A stretch of DNA of 64,000 bases, from NCBI RefSeq assembly GCF_031755915.1, contig NC_083380.1:14899001-14963000 (forward strand), written 5' to 3'. The translations under genes were made by a program, and so were the position numbers. Below the pieces are notes generated by a model, which saw nothing but the letters and a program-made list of their open reading frames with translations, had not been told where the DNA came from and searched no databases. The DNA comes from Ziziphus jujuba. Its lineage: Eukaryota > Streptophyta > Magnoliopsida > Rosales > Rhamnaceae. Positions 1 to 10,365 of this stretch are shown piece after piece (position 1 is the first letter of the stretch; the number at the start of each line of letters is the position of its first letter).

Positions 1-49
1 TCAGGGCTTGTCTAGGGTTCCGGTGAGGAATTTTGGACGGGTCCTAACA
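1..49 (+). repeat. 3' end of an LTR, same family as the 10.4-13.8 kb solo LTR
   Basis: The first 49 bases closely match the last bases of the long LTR that ends near 13766. Both contain CTTGTCTAGG, a TTCC..TGA..AATTTT stretch and GACGGGTCCT just before the end. Here the terminus reads CCTAACA, giving the canonical CA end of an LTR, whereas the 13.8-kb copy ends CCTGATA. The window therefore opens inside another member of that family. Whether it is a solo LTR or the 3' LTR of a complete element cannot be seen. Confidence 0.7.
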
Positions 50-229
50 GGGTGTGTATAAGTGAAGAGGGAAATGACACTTACAAAAAATTCTAGGATC
101 CTACATTACTCAAAAACACACTAATTTGGACTTAAATGAGGTTATGGATGTGAAAACGCTGCGTTTTGGTTTTAATCCACATACTGACAATTTTTTTCTT
201 GTAACTAATGTTGGTTGGCCAGTCAACTT

Positions 230-507
230 CAGCATTTTGGGTGACAAAGCCAAAAATTTATCACAATCTTTTTGAAAATAAAGGAGGGAAACTTGGCGCC
301 ATAATTTTTTAGGCCCACAGTGACAAAATTATGTGACAAGATGAAAATTGTCACTAAAGAGGATGATATTGTGACAGAAATTTTTTTTATCACTGATGCA
401 GTATGATACTGTGACAATAAACAAATTGTCGCAATTGCTAGGCCTTCAGTGACAATTTTTCTAGTGACATTAAGAAAATTGTAGGCGTTGCTTGTTTTTT
501 TGTAGTG
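230..507. mobile_element. Probable remnant of a CACTA-type DNA transposon end
   Basis: The stretch ends in TTTTTTTGTAGTG (about 495-507), the reverse complement of the CACTACAAAAA terminus typical of plant CACTA elements. Inward of it GTGACA/TGTCAC motifs recur in both orientations, resembling CACTA subterminal repeats. No left terminus or transposase was found, so the left boundary is only approximate. Confidence 0.4.
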
Positions 508-2127
508 TTCACTATTGAAATTGCTATTAAATAACTATAAAAATTACTATATGATGTATGGATCCACAGATAATGGTTAATAATAGTTGCAAATAAACAT
601 TTTTTAAAATTAATTTTTTCCTTTAGCAAAATGATTGGGCTCAACATTTCTACGGCCACTCTACCAACGCTAACGGATTTCTCCATTGACAGGGATTGGC
701 CTTTTTTGTTCTCTTTCTCTCTCTCTCTTTTTTTCTTTTGTTAGTATTCATATTCCGCAATGATATTGTACCATTTTATTTAAAAACATTAACAAAAAGA
801 TAAAAGGAATGAGGTTAAAAAAATAACAATGGAAAATGAAATGGGATTTTTTTTCTAGTAGGACAGAAAAAGGGTTAAAAAAAAAAAAATCTCAATTCTA
901 CCGATAGATCTAATTTTGGACTTAATCAAATGCAATTTGTTTTTTTGAATAATCAATTTTTTCATTCCTGTTGTGATAAAAGAATAAAATAAAAAATAAA
1001 AAATGCATGTCATCTACTCCATAATTTTGAAATGCTATCGTACTAATAATAAGAAGAAACTTGTTAAGAAGAAAAAAATAGAGAGAGAAATGAATTTAAT
1101 AATAATACCCGACCCCAAGTAAGGTCTCGGATTTTTTTTTTTAATAACTCGTTTTAGTTGAGTTTTATTTATATATTCTGTTCAACGTTTGTGTTCTCAT
1201 TTCCAATCACAATATATTGTCTCCTTATTTAAAATACAATTATTTCTCTTTTTCTTTTTTTTCGTCTATTTCTTAGTACTGCTTTTTAAATAACATCATA
1301 CCATTAGTGGAACATAAATAGGATAGACATATGGGACAAAAGATTCTGATTCCGAGTGGCATTACTCGAAATGAATGATACCATGCCAATTGGAAGTTTG
1401 GGTTATATGATATATTAATGTTATTATTATTATTTTTTACTTTTGACAAGTAATGAGAATTAGTATTTAATAATATGAGTTTTGCTATAGAAACCTTCTT
1501 ATTGTAAACTTTAAATGCTTATTGTGAGTTTTACATGAGGTCATATATCCCCCCAAAAAAAAAAAAAAAAAAAAAAACGTGATTTCTTTTTCGATTTTCT
1601 TTATTTTGCTTTAATATTATTATTCATGTTTCATTCAATATGAAAAAACATATTGGTTAACCCATAAAGCCAAATCTTAAATTTTTTAATGTTGAATGTT
1701 TGTTTCATATTGAATAAAAGATCAACAAGATTATTAGCGCAGAGATGGAGAAATACAGATGAAAAACATTAGAAAAATCATATCTTTTTTTTTTTTTTGG
1801 GGGGGGGGGGGGGGTCAAATGACAAGTGAAGCTTACAATAAGAAGCTTTTTATACCATTGTATATATTATGTACTTTATATATGAATATAAAATAGAATA
1901 ATAGTATTGCAAAAAAAGAAAACAAAAGAAGAAGAAGACGTGAAAAATACATATATATAGTTGTTTTCTACTAGGTGCGTCAAATACATTATTTTGTTCG
2001 ACAAAAAATTAATAATATGTAATTTATGGATGAATTATATGTGATCAATGGGCTGTCTGACAATGTGATACATCGCCTAGTAAAATATTATTCTATATAC
2101 ATATATATCCTCTTATCCTATTTGAAT
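508..2127. other. AT-rich spacer upstream of the methyltransferase gene
   Basis: No gene was recognised. The spacer holds homopolymer tracts, including a T run directly followed by about 16 G residues near 1799-1814, an A run at 1555-1577, and short AT repeats. The right part should contain the promoter of the SABATH gene. Confidence 0.6.
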
Positions 2128-2128
2128 G

Positions 2129-2136
2129 CATATATA
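2129..2136 (+). promoter_or_regulatory. Candidate TATA box of the SABATH gene
   Basis: A CATATATA element lies about 95 bases before the ATG at 2231. It is followed by a CT/TTC-rich leader and a (GA)n tract just before the start codon, a common arrangement in plant 5' leaders. The call rests on position and sequence only. Confidence 0.35.
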
Positions 2137-2214
2137 GCTAGATGGCCATTGACTTCGGGTATCAAGCTACTTCTTCTTCTTCTTCATCATTCAAAGAAAC
2201 CATACATATCTATT

Positions 2215-2230
2215 AGAGAGAGAGAGAGAG
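2215..2230 (+). repeat. GA dinucleotide repeat directly before the start codon
   Basis: An uninterrupted (GA)8 tract abuts the ATG at 2231 and would form the end of the 5' leader of the methyltransferase mRNA. Tracts like this vary in length between alleles and may bind GAGA-type (BBR/BPC) factors, but no such role can be shown here. Confidence 0.7.
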
Positions 2231-4458
2231 ATGGCAGAACTAGCAATTCCAATGATTGGTGGATCTGGTCTCCATAGCTACAGCAGAAACTCCACCTTTC
2301 AGGTACATCTCTTTCACTAGTTTCTTATAGTCTTTCAAAAATCATGAATCAATAAATTCTTAATTTCCATAACTTTTTTTGTATTATAATTTGTTAACAT
2401 GATATATATATATATATATAATTATGCTGACTCTTTTATGAATTTAAACTTTTAGAATAAATTATTTGTACTTTAATTTCTCCATTTCAATTAAAATCTT
2501 TTGTCCTCAATATCCTGTTCCACCAGTTATATAACGTGCCGTCTCACTTGAAAAACTATGTCAAACAGTATGCTTTTTTAAATAAGGGATGGCATTATAT
2601 CGCTGATTGAATAAGAAAATGGGACAGAGGATCTCAAATGCTCCCTATGTTTACTATATTTATGCATGTGTAAGATCTGACTTCTTTCCTTCATTATTGA
2701 TGGATTTACACGCGATGATACGTAGGAGTTTTGATGCGTGTAGTATGTATAATTTGTTAGTTTGATATACAAGGTTGTGTATTTGCAGAGAAAAGGAGTT
2801 GAGCTCGCCACAGAACTGATCAACAAGGGAATTGCTGAGAAGCTTGATCTCAGCAAGTTTCCTTCATCAAACGCCTTTCGAGTGGCCGATTTGGGTTGCT
2901 CAGTTGGACCGAACACATTCCTCGCCGTCCAAAACATAGTTGATTCCGTGGAGCTCAAGTATAAAAGCCAAGGACTCGCTGACCTTCTTCCCGAGTTCCA
3001 AGTCTTCTTTAACGATCATGCCTCCAATGATTTCAACCAGCTTTTCACCACGCTTCCTCCGGAAAGGAGATACTACGCGACAGGCGTGCCGGGTTCTTTC
3101 CATGATCGACTATTCCCGGCTTCTTCTCTGCATTTTGTCCACTCTTCCTTTGCTGCTCAATGGCTTTCAATAATCCCAAAAGAGTTGTTGGACAAGACCT
3201 CTCCTGCTTGGAACAAAGGGAGGATTCACTACCCGAACTCCGCGATCGAAGTTCGAAAATCTTATGAGGCTCAATTTTACAAGGACATGCAGAGGTTTCT
3301 TCATGCTAGAGCTCATGAGATTTTGCATGGGGGTATGATGGCTCTTGTCCTTCCTGCTTGCCCTAATGGAACCCCTCATTCTCGAGTTCTTCTCAACAAG
3401 ACAACTGAACTTCTTGGGCTTTGCCTCTTGGACATGGCCAAAAGAGTAAGGAATATTTATATGAATTTTGATCATCTTCCTTCATAAATTCTTGATAAAT
3501 TGGACCTTAGTTATGATTACCTTCTTTCATAAATTCCAAAAAAAATTTTTTTTAGGATAATTAATTATCTGGAGCTAATATTCTCTCCAAACAAATATGG
3601 CAAGTGTCGTGTCTCCTATGTTTACATGATTAAGGTCCAATTTGTAATTAGAGAAAACTTTAAACTTCAGGTAATACATATAAACTATTTTAATATATCT
3701 ATTACTATATTTGGTAAGTCTAATTTATAATTAGAGAAAACTTTAAACTTCAGGTAATACATGTAAACTATTTTAATATATCTATTATCATATTTGGTGA
3801 ATTTAATCTGCAAATTGCTACCCAATAAAAGCATGCATAATGCTTGCTTTTTCATTAAGTTACTTTATATAACCTAGGCAAACTATTCGGAGAAAAGGAA
3901 GAGTCTTTTGGATTTTAGCATCATTTAAACATTTAATGGTTTTTTTTTTCCTTTTTTTTTTTTTTTTTTTTTTTTGTTGTTGGTTGTTTCGTCTAATCAT
4001 GTCTTTCTAATGTCTATAAAAGTGGTAGATCATCTTATTTTAAGATTTGTTTTTTTCCCCCCTTTTTCATTTTATGTTTGAAAAATGCCTAACTCTCCTA
4101 ATATTTCTATGCTGCTAATTTCCTGAAACAGGGTATTATAAGTGAAGAGAAAATAGACAGTTTTAACCACCCACAATACAATGCAACTTTTGAACAAGTG
4201 GAAGAAATTATGGATCGAAATGGATGTTTCAGCATAGAAATAATGGAGGCCTTACCTTTGGAAAAGCCATCACCTATGGCCTTCTCGTCTGTACTCCGAG
4301 CTTTCTTAGAACCACTGATAGAGAAACATTTTGGACCTGAGATTTTGGACGAGCTGTTTGATCTATTATGCAAGAGATTTGAAGATTCGTTCTCTATCAT
4401 TGATCCTGAGGAAACAAATGTCTCTCTATTTGTTCTACTCCAACGTAAAGCAATTTAG
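2231..4458 (+). CDS. SABATH-family SAM-dependent carboxyl methyltransferase (three exons)
   Basis: Exons 2231-2302, 2789-3445 and 4132-4458 join in phase 0 with GT-AG introns and encode 351 residues, the usual size for SABATH enzymes. These cytosolic enzymes transfer a methyl group from S-adenosylmethionine to a small-molecule carboxyl group (salicylate, jasmonate, benzoate, IAA and others). Visible signatures are the N-terminal MIGG..SYS.NS.FQ block (residues 8-24), motif I DLGCSVGPNT (58-67), FFNDH (97-101), the PGSF..RLFP loop (125-134), HSSFAAQWLS (142-151) and SPAWNKGRI (162-170). The exon 2/3 junction falls at the conserved MAKR|GIISEEK position. Position 148 is Gln before Trp149, where salicylate methyltransferases usually have Met, so salicylate is not an obvious substrate. 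No frame break or missing motif is visible, and the gene looks functional. The exact substrate cannot be called. Confidence 0.88.
3635..3800 (+). repeat. 83-bp tandem duplication inside intron 2 of the SABATH gene
   Basis: Two head-to-tail copies, starting near 3635 and 3718, are nearly identical and both contain the sequence TTTAAACTTCAGGTAATACA. Each copy therefore carries an internal TTCAG/GTAA string that resembles both an acceptor and a donor site, but neither is used in the exon chain inferred here. Confidence 0.8.
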
Positions 4459-4480
4459 AAAATGTGGGTTTCGAGGGATG

Positions 4481-4486
4481 AATAAA
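4481..4486 (+). terminator. Candidate polyadenylation signal AATAAA
   Basis: AATAAA lies 23 bases after the TAG stop of the methyltransferase. A second GCAATAAATAAA stretch lies near 4647. Either could serve as the near-upstream element for 3' processing. Confidence 0.4.
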
Positions 4487-4559
4487 GAGATACAAGTTCT
4501 TTAATATTAGTACGATTGTATTTTTATGATTTCGAGTTCATGAAAGCTATATATTCCAG

Positions 4560-5194
4560 TCCAGCCTGATTCAGCCTGAAGCTTTCAAGCTGAAGAGGAC
4601 ATGAAAAAGGACTCCAGCTTATAATATGTTTAGAAAGTTGAAGGCAATAAATAAAAGTGTGTGGTGCAATTAGTATTAAATTGTCTTCTCTGAATTTGAA
4701 TAAACTCTATTGTTATTACATATGAATTTCCTAGTAGTCCCATAATGAGAAATTATTCAATACATAGTGTGCATTAATTTATCTAATACATTTTTTTTTT
4801 AAGTTATCTTTATATTGGAGATGGAGCAATTCAAACTTAAATCATGCTTAAGGAAACAACCGTTTTTATTAACTAAATGTCTCCTAAAAACCATTTCCAA
4901 AAATTAAATTTAAATAACTAATTAATTGATTTACTTAAATGAACTAATGAAATGGATAATTGCCTGCCCCCTACCGTATCAACCTATCTAAAAAAATTTG
5001 TATTTATTGTAAAATTTATTCCAAATTTCAGACTTTATCCATTTAAACATTATGTATTGATTCTTATCAGTAGTTTAATATGCATTAATTGAAAAATATT
5101 CGTGCTTAATATTTATTTTAATTAGTATTTCGTTTTTTGGAATTCTGATTCTGTAATTTGAATTTGTTTGTTTTTAGATTTTCTTTTTTTTTTT
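4560..5194. other. AT-rich spacer
   Basis: No open frame, RNA gene or recognised repeat was found between the methyltransferase 3' end and the 111-bp tandem duplication. Confidence 0.5.
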
Positions 5195-5408
5195 AAATCT
5201 TATTTTTTAATCTGATTGTTATTTTGCTTAAGTTTAAATTTTTAATATTTAACTTTGTAGGTATTTTTCATTTTCTAATTCTAGCTAAATATAAAATAAA
5301 TAAATAAATCTTATTTTTTAATCTTATTGTTATTTTGCTTAAGTTTAAATTTTTAAATATTTAACTTTGTAGGTATTTTTCATTTTCTAATTCTAGCTAA
5401 ATATATGA
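5195..5408. repeat. 111-bp tandem duplication in spacer
   Basis: Copies begin at 5195 and 5306 and share the string GCTTAAGTTTAAATTTTTAA followed by a matching CTTTGTAGG segment and a common ATTCTAGCTAAATAT end. The copies differ by only a few bases, so the duplication is fairly young. Confidence 0.8.
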
Positions 5409-5966
5409 TGTAAATAAATTAACTGTATTTACTCATTATTAGCCCGGTCCAGTAATGAAACTACTAAAAGAGTACACCTCCACATTCAATGTTCAAATCT
5501 TAATTTGAATAAAAATCCCCCTCCTTTTATATTGTAATAATAAAAAGAAAAAAAAAAGTCACTGTGTAATTTTATAATCAATAAAAAAAAAAAAATTGGA
5601 TGTTTTCATTTGAAATTACGCAAAATTGTTTTAAAACTAAATTAACAATACTTATTAGCTACTGCTAAATAATATTTTATTTTTAGGTTCAAATGATTAA
5701 TTTGAAACCAATAATTTTTAGGTGCAAATAATGGTTAATTTGAAACCAATAACTCCTTGTGATGGCCGGATATGGTACACAAAACAATTCAATTAATGTT
5801 ACTTATCAAGAACCATATCAACATTAAAATAGACTTTTAACGCGGTTGCCGTTGTTAACTCTCTCGTTTTTATGAATATTTGTCTTTCTCTTCGTTCCTG
5901 TGTAGCCAGAAGTAAGGACGTGCCCGACCTGTGACATTGTTGTTGCCTTGAGATGGACATCTTCTC

Positions 5967-6116
5967 AACATGCTTTCCTTTCTCCAACAAAGAGGATAAT
6001 GATAAAGAAAAGAAAGTGGTAAAACAGCTGGAATGATATTGAACATGCTTTCCTTTCTCCAACAAAGAGGATAATGATAAAGAAAAGAAAGTGGTAAAAC
6101 AGCTGGAATGATATTG
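5967..6116. repeat. 75-bp perfect tandem duplication
   Basis: Copies at 5967-6041 and 6042-6116 appear identical. Since 75 is a multiple of 3, open frames crossing the region on the minus strand show a 25-residue repeat, but those frames resemble no known protein and overlap each other in two phases. I treat it as a recent non-coding duplication. Confidence 0.85.
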
Positions 6117-7809
6117 GAGGAGAAAACAGGCGTCCTCATAACCTATATCCATCACCCGCTCTATTAGCATGTTGGTACAGTTTTATTTTGGTTCAAGCCC
6201 AATTGACTTGTTTAAAAGCTTCATTCTAACGGGATAAGTATATAAGCAATACTGTAGATATCAAATTTTTTATCAAAATTTTGATAACTAATTATGTAGG
6301 AGTTATTGATATTATTCTTATATACATGAGAAGGTAAATAACTTAAAAGATGTCACATCATGAATATTAAAATTTTGATAAAAAATATTTAATCACTCTA
6401 GATTTATCCCAAGTGTATATACTTATATAACACTTCATCAACTTCTTTCAAATAATATGATATTGTTCATAAATATTGGACATTTTTATCTTATATTTTT
6501 CAGAATTCACAGATTTCACAGATTTTATCTTATCTAGTTTTGGTTAGAATATAAAATATGAACTTGATTTTTTTTTTTTTCCAGTCATCATTAGAATACA
6601 ATTTAACGTAATAGGGAACAAGGGGATGAGTGAAATTCACCATCCGAAAAGTGTGGATACAAGGGATATTACCACTAAGCCAAGTTTACTTGTCAAATAT
6701 AAAACTTAATTATTGGTTGCTAAGAAACTAAAGGAGAACAAAGAACATAGAAAAATATATTTTTTAATTTTAATTAGCTAAGGCTTGGGTTGGTATTACC
6801 AACTTGAAAAAGAATCCGCTTTAATTGTAATAAAGAAAAAATCAACTATAGAAATAATTGAAAGTGTAAAGTGTTTCAAGATTGCAATGGGTTTAAAATT
6901 AACATTTATTTGTTTAGTAAATAATAATATTTAATTACTATAACTATATATGATGACTAAAAAAGACATTGATTATTATTATTATTTTTTTTAATTGTCT
7001 TATTAATGATAATATTGTAATAATATTTATTATTTTTATTACTGTATATAATATTTTTAAATATTTTGTTTAACATAGCGATGTTTTATCCAACACAACT
7101 ATAGGGAAGGGGGAAAAAAATTAATGTATCAAAGCTTATTTATCATAAAACTAGAAATTTAAAAAAATATATGCATTAGTTTCGTTAACAAGGATCGAAA
7201 TTGGTATTTTATAATAGCCAATGAGAAAGTTTAAAATCAGGATCTAAGAAGTTACATTATGCTCCTCAAAATCAGCTTATAGATGCTCTTGGAAAATTAG
7301 ATTTTTTTTAATCTTACAAAATATTTAAATTTAATTTTTTTATAATTTCATAATAAGTTTTGGAGCTCAAAAAGCAATCCCTAACAAGATCTAACTTTTA
7401 TGTAAAATTATGAAAAATATTATTTATTATTATTCGTGATTATTGCTGTCGAAACCTATATGCCATTTGGAGCTTAAGTGTCTATATAAAAAAGCTTATT
7501 TTTCAAAATTATAATTTTAGAATAAAAATAAATTCATAATTAAATATTATCAATTAATAATTATTATATCAACAATGGTTGATTGTAAAATATTAAATTA
7601 TTACCAATTCTAAAAGCTTAATCTAAAATGAAGTGGTCTAATATAATACCTAGCTGTGTCTAACAACATTTTTCCTCACTTATAAATCGTATTATTTTTG
7701 ACGTGATTTTTTTTTTTTTTTAAATCAGTGGTATTGTAACTTGAATCTTAGTATTTATAATTTTGGACTCTAATTCCATATTAAATGACTACTTATTCTA
7801 AAAAAGTGA

Positions 7810-7845
<36 letters not shown>

Positions 7846-8289
7846 AGCTATCATTATCACTAATAGTATTACTCTAAAATTATACATTTTCTCTATTTTA
7901 GCTATAAAAGTTTTTTAAAATGAAAAGTTTAGATCTATTTTATTAAAAATACCCTAATAAAATCTGGGTTTATGAATTTTATAAGATTTACGAAAACATA
8001 GCGAATTTTCAGAGAACTCCATTTGGATATTTTTCTTTTTGGAAATAAATTTCATTTGGGTATCTGATGCATTTATGATAATCAAGATATTCACCAATGT
8101 AGATCGAGACTATCAATTTTGAATCATATCACTACTACTTAATATGGAAAATTTTGTTATATAAGATAAATTGCACAAACTTCCCCTTAGTTTTAAGCTT
8201 TATTTACTTATTATTATTATTATTATTTTTTTTTTTCATATACGGTCTTCATTTTTTGAAAAATTATACATATTCCTTTTGTAATTTCA
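6117..8289. other. AT-rich spacer without recognised genes
   Basis: No coding potential was seen on either strand. It contains an (AT)n microsatellite (7813-7843) and many A/T homopolymers. Confidence 0.55.
7813..7843. repeat. AT microsatellite
   Basis: About 15 uninterrupted TA units in intergenic sequence. Confidence 0.9.
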
Positions 8290-8375
8290 ATTTCTCTTTT
8301 TGTTGCCAAGGCTCGATCCCGGCTCATAAGCTTGGATTAGTGGTATTTTTACCATCAGAGCTATCACGCAGTCTC
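8290..8375 (-). repeat. Possible decayed tRNA-derived SINE
   Basis: Read on the minus strand, the stretch contains ATAGCTCTGATGGTAA, resembling a tRNA A-box region, and further on GGGATCGAGCC, resembling a Pol III B-box. It is GC-richer than its surroundings. No target-site duplication or clear tail was found, so this is tentative. Confidence 0.3.
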
Positions 8376-10365
8376 TCTGTGATTACAATTTCTTTTCGGA
8401 TATTTTCATTTTTTTCTAATCAAACTTTCAAATTTAACAGTCAACATATTTTAATCTTTTTCAGAATGACAAAGTATCTTCAATATAAATTGTTAAAATA
8501 AAAAATTCAATGGGGTTTGTACAGTTGGCCTTTAAATTGACATATATAAATGAATATAATTTTAAAAATAAATAAATCTATTTTTTTTTTTTGTTCAAAA
8601 GATGGCATTTTATAGTTTATTTTGATTTTTTAACAAATAAATTTATTTATTAGATAACTTTTAAAGAGATGGAGTAAATTATTATTATTATTATTTTTTA
8701 CTTTCAGATTTTATATTGAGGATATTTTTGTTATTTAAAAAATTAAAGCATGTTGATTAACATATTTCAAAGTTTGAATAAGGAAATGGAAGTATGTAAA
8801 AGAAAATTGAAACTAAAAGAGAAGTATGTTAATATTAAAATAATAATGGATGTATATGAGGTTTTAAAAGGGAAAAAAAAAAAAAGATGAAAAAAAATAT
8901 ATTTGAAAATTTTGAAACTAGAGAACGAGTTTGGGTAGTTTACCCAACGATGTATAATTTTTTTTTTAAATTTTTTTGATTGATAGAAAATGAAATGGAT
9001 ATAGTTCAATTTGAAATGTCCTTGTTAAAAAGATTATGTAAGTATTTGGTCATAAAAAATAAAAATTCATTACATTGTGTAAAGTGACAAATGTAAGTGA
9101 TCTAAGGATGATGTCAAATAAAGGATGTGAATTGTGTCTTGAGATTCTTGACACATTATGTAACACCTTCCACCATTCTTTTTTGGTTGACTTTTTATTT
9201 ATTTATTTTATTTCTGAAAGGGGGAAGGAGGTTAAAAGTAATATAATAATATAATATATGTGTCTAAATTAATTTTATATCTTTGTTTATGTTAAATTAT
9301 TTTTAATTTTTAATTTATTAATTTTTACAATAATTGATTTGAAAACTTTAAATTTTTTTAAACTATATTTGAATGAATTTTACTTAAAGTAAGTGATAAT
9401 TTTCAGTTTGACAAAAAAATATATATTGTAATTTTGATAAAATAAGTTTTTCTTAACAAAATGATAATTTATCAAATACTTTATCATATATCTTCAACTA
9501 AATGTATCATAATATTTCATATATATTTAACTAAATATATTTATCAAATATATAATTTATTTAAGAAAATTTATGTAATTAAAATTATCATATAGTTTTT
9601 TATAAAATATGAAAAATGATCATATAATTTAGATAAAAGTTAATTAAAAATATAAAAAAATTGGAGTTTTTAAATTAGTTTTTGCAAAAAAAAGAAATAA
9701 AAAACTTTTGAAAGTAATTTAACTTATACACGATTATAATATGAGTATAATAATAATTTAGATTCCTTAAAATGTAGATGATATTATAAAATACCTAATA
9801 AGTGCTACACGTTCATCATTTTTGATATTATGTTTCAGCTAAATCCATGGCCTATCCTAATTTTATAGGATACCGACGTTAAAAATGTTATAAAAAAAAT
9901 GCACCATTAAAAAAACATCACTGCTGAAGACTTGCTTTGAATGCTCTAGTACATTGTCAAATAGTAATAAGAATGATCATAATTATAAATAATAATAAAA
10001 AGAAAACTTTATCGTATCCTTTCTTTAAAACAAAAAAAAAATAAAAAAAATCTCTTTATTAAAAATACTAATACTATTATGATTAAAAAAAAAATACTAA
10101 TAAAAAAATCTAAACCAGAATTGTTCATAATTTCTCCCATTTTAAAGAGGTTTAAGTTAAAAAAGTTTTCTTAATAAATAAGAAAATTATAAAGGATATG
10201 CATACTATCAAAACATTAAGCATAACAACTTCAATTATAAATGATATTTTGATATTGTTATTTTTAAAATTGGATATTAAAATGAGCACTAGAATAATAA
10301 ATGATAATATTAATATTAAATTTTAACATTTAATTTTTTTATTTGCTAAATTTTAACATTTATAA
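8376..10365. other. AT-rich spacer
   Basis: Very AT-rich sequence with no recognised gene or element. It runs up to the precise 5' end of the solo LTR at 10366. Confidence 0.55.

Noticed and set aside
2026..2277. Open frame overlapping the SABATH start
   Set aside because: It runs in another phase across the leader, including the GA repeat, and past the true first exon.
5799..6170. Two overlapping minus-strand open frames with a 25-residue repeat
   Set aside because: The repeat is produced by the 75-bp tandem DNA duplication in two phases at once; no family resemblance, splice context or promoter was found.
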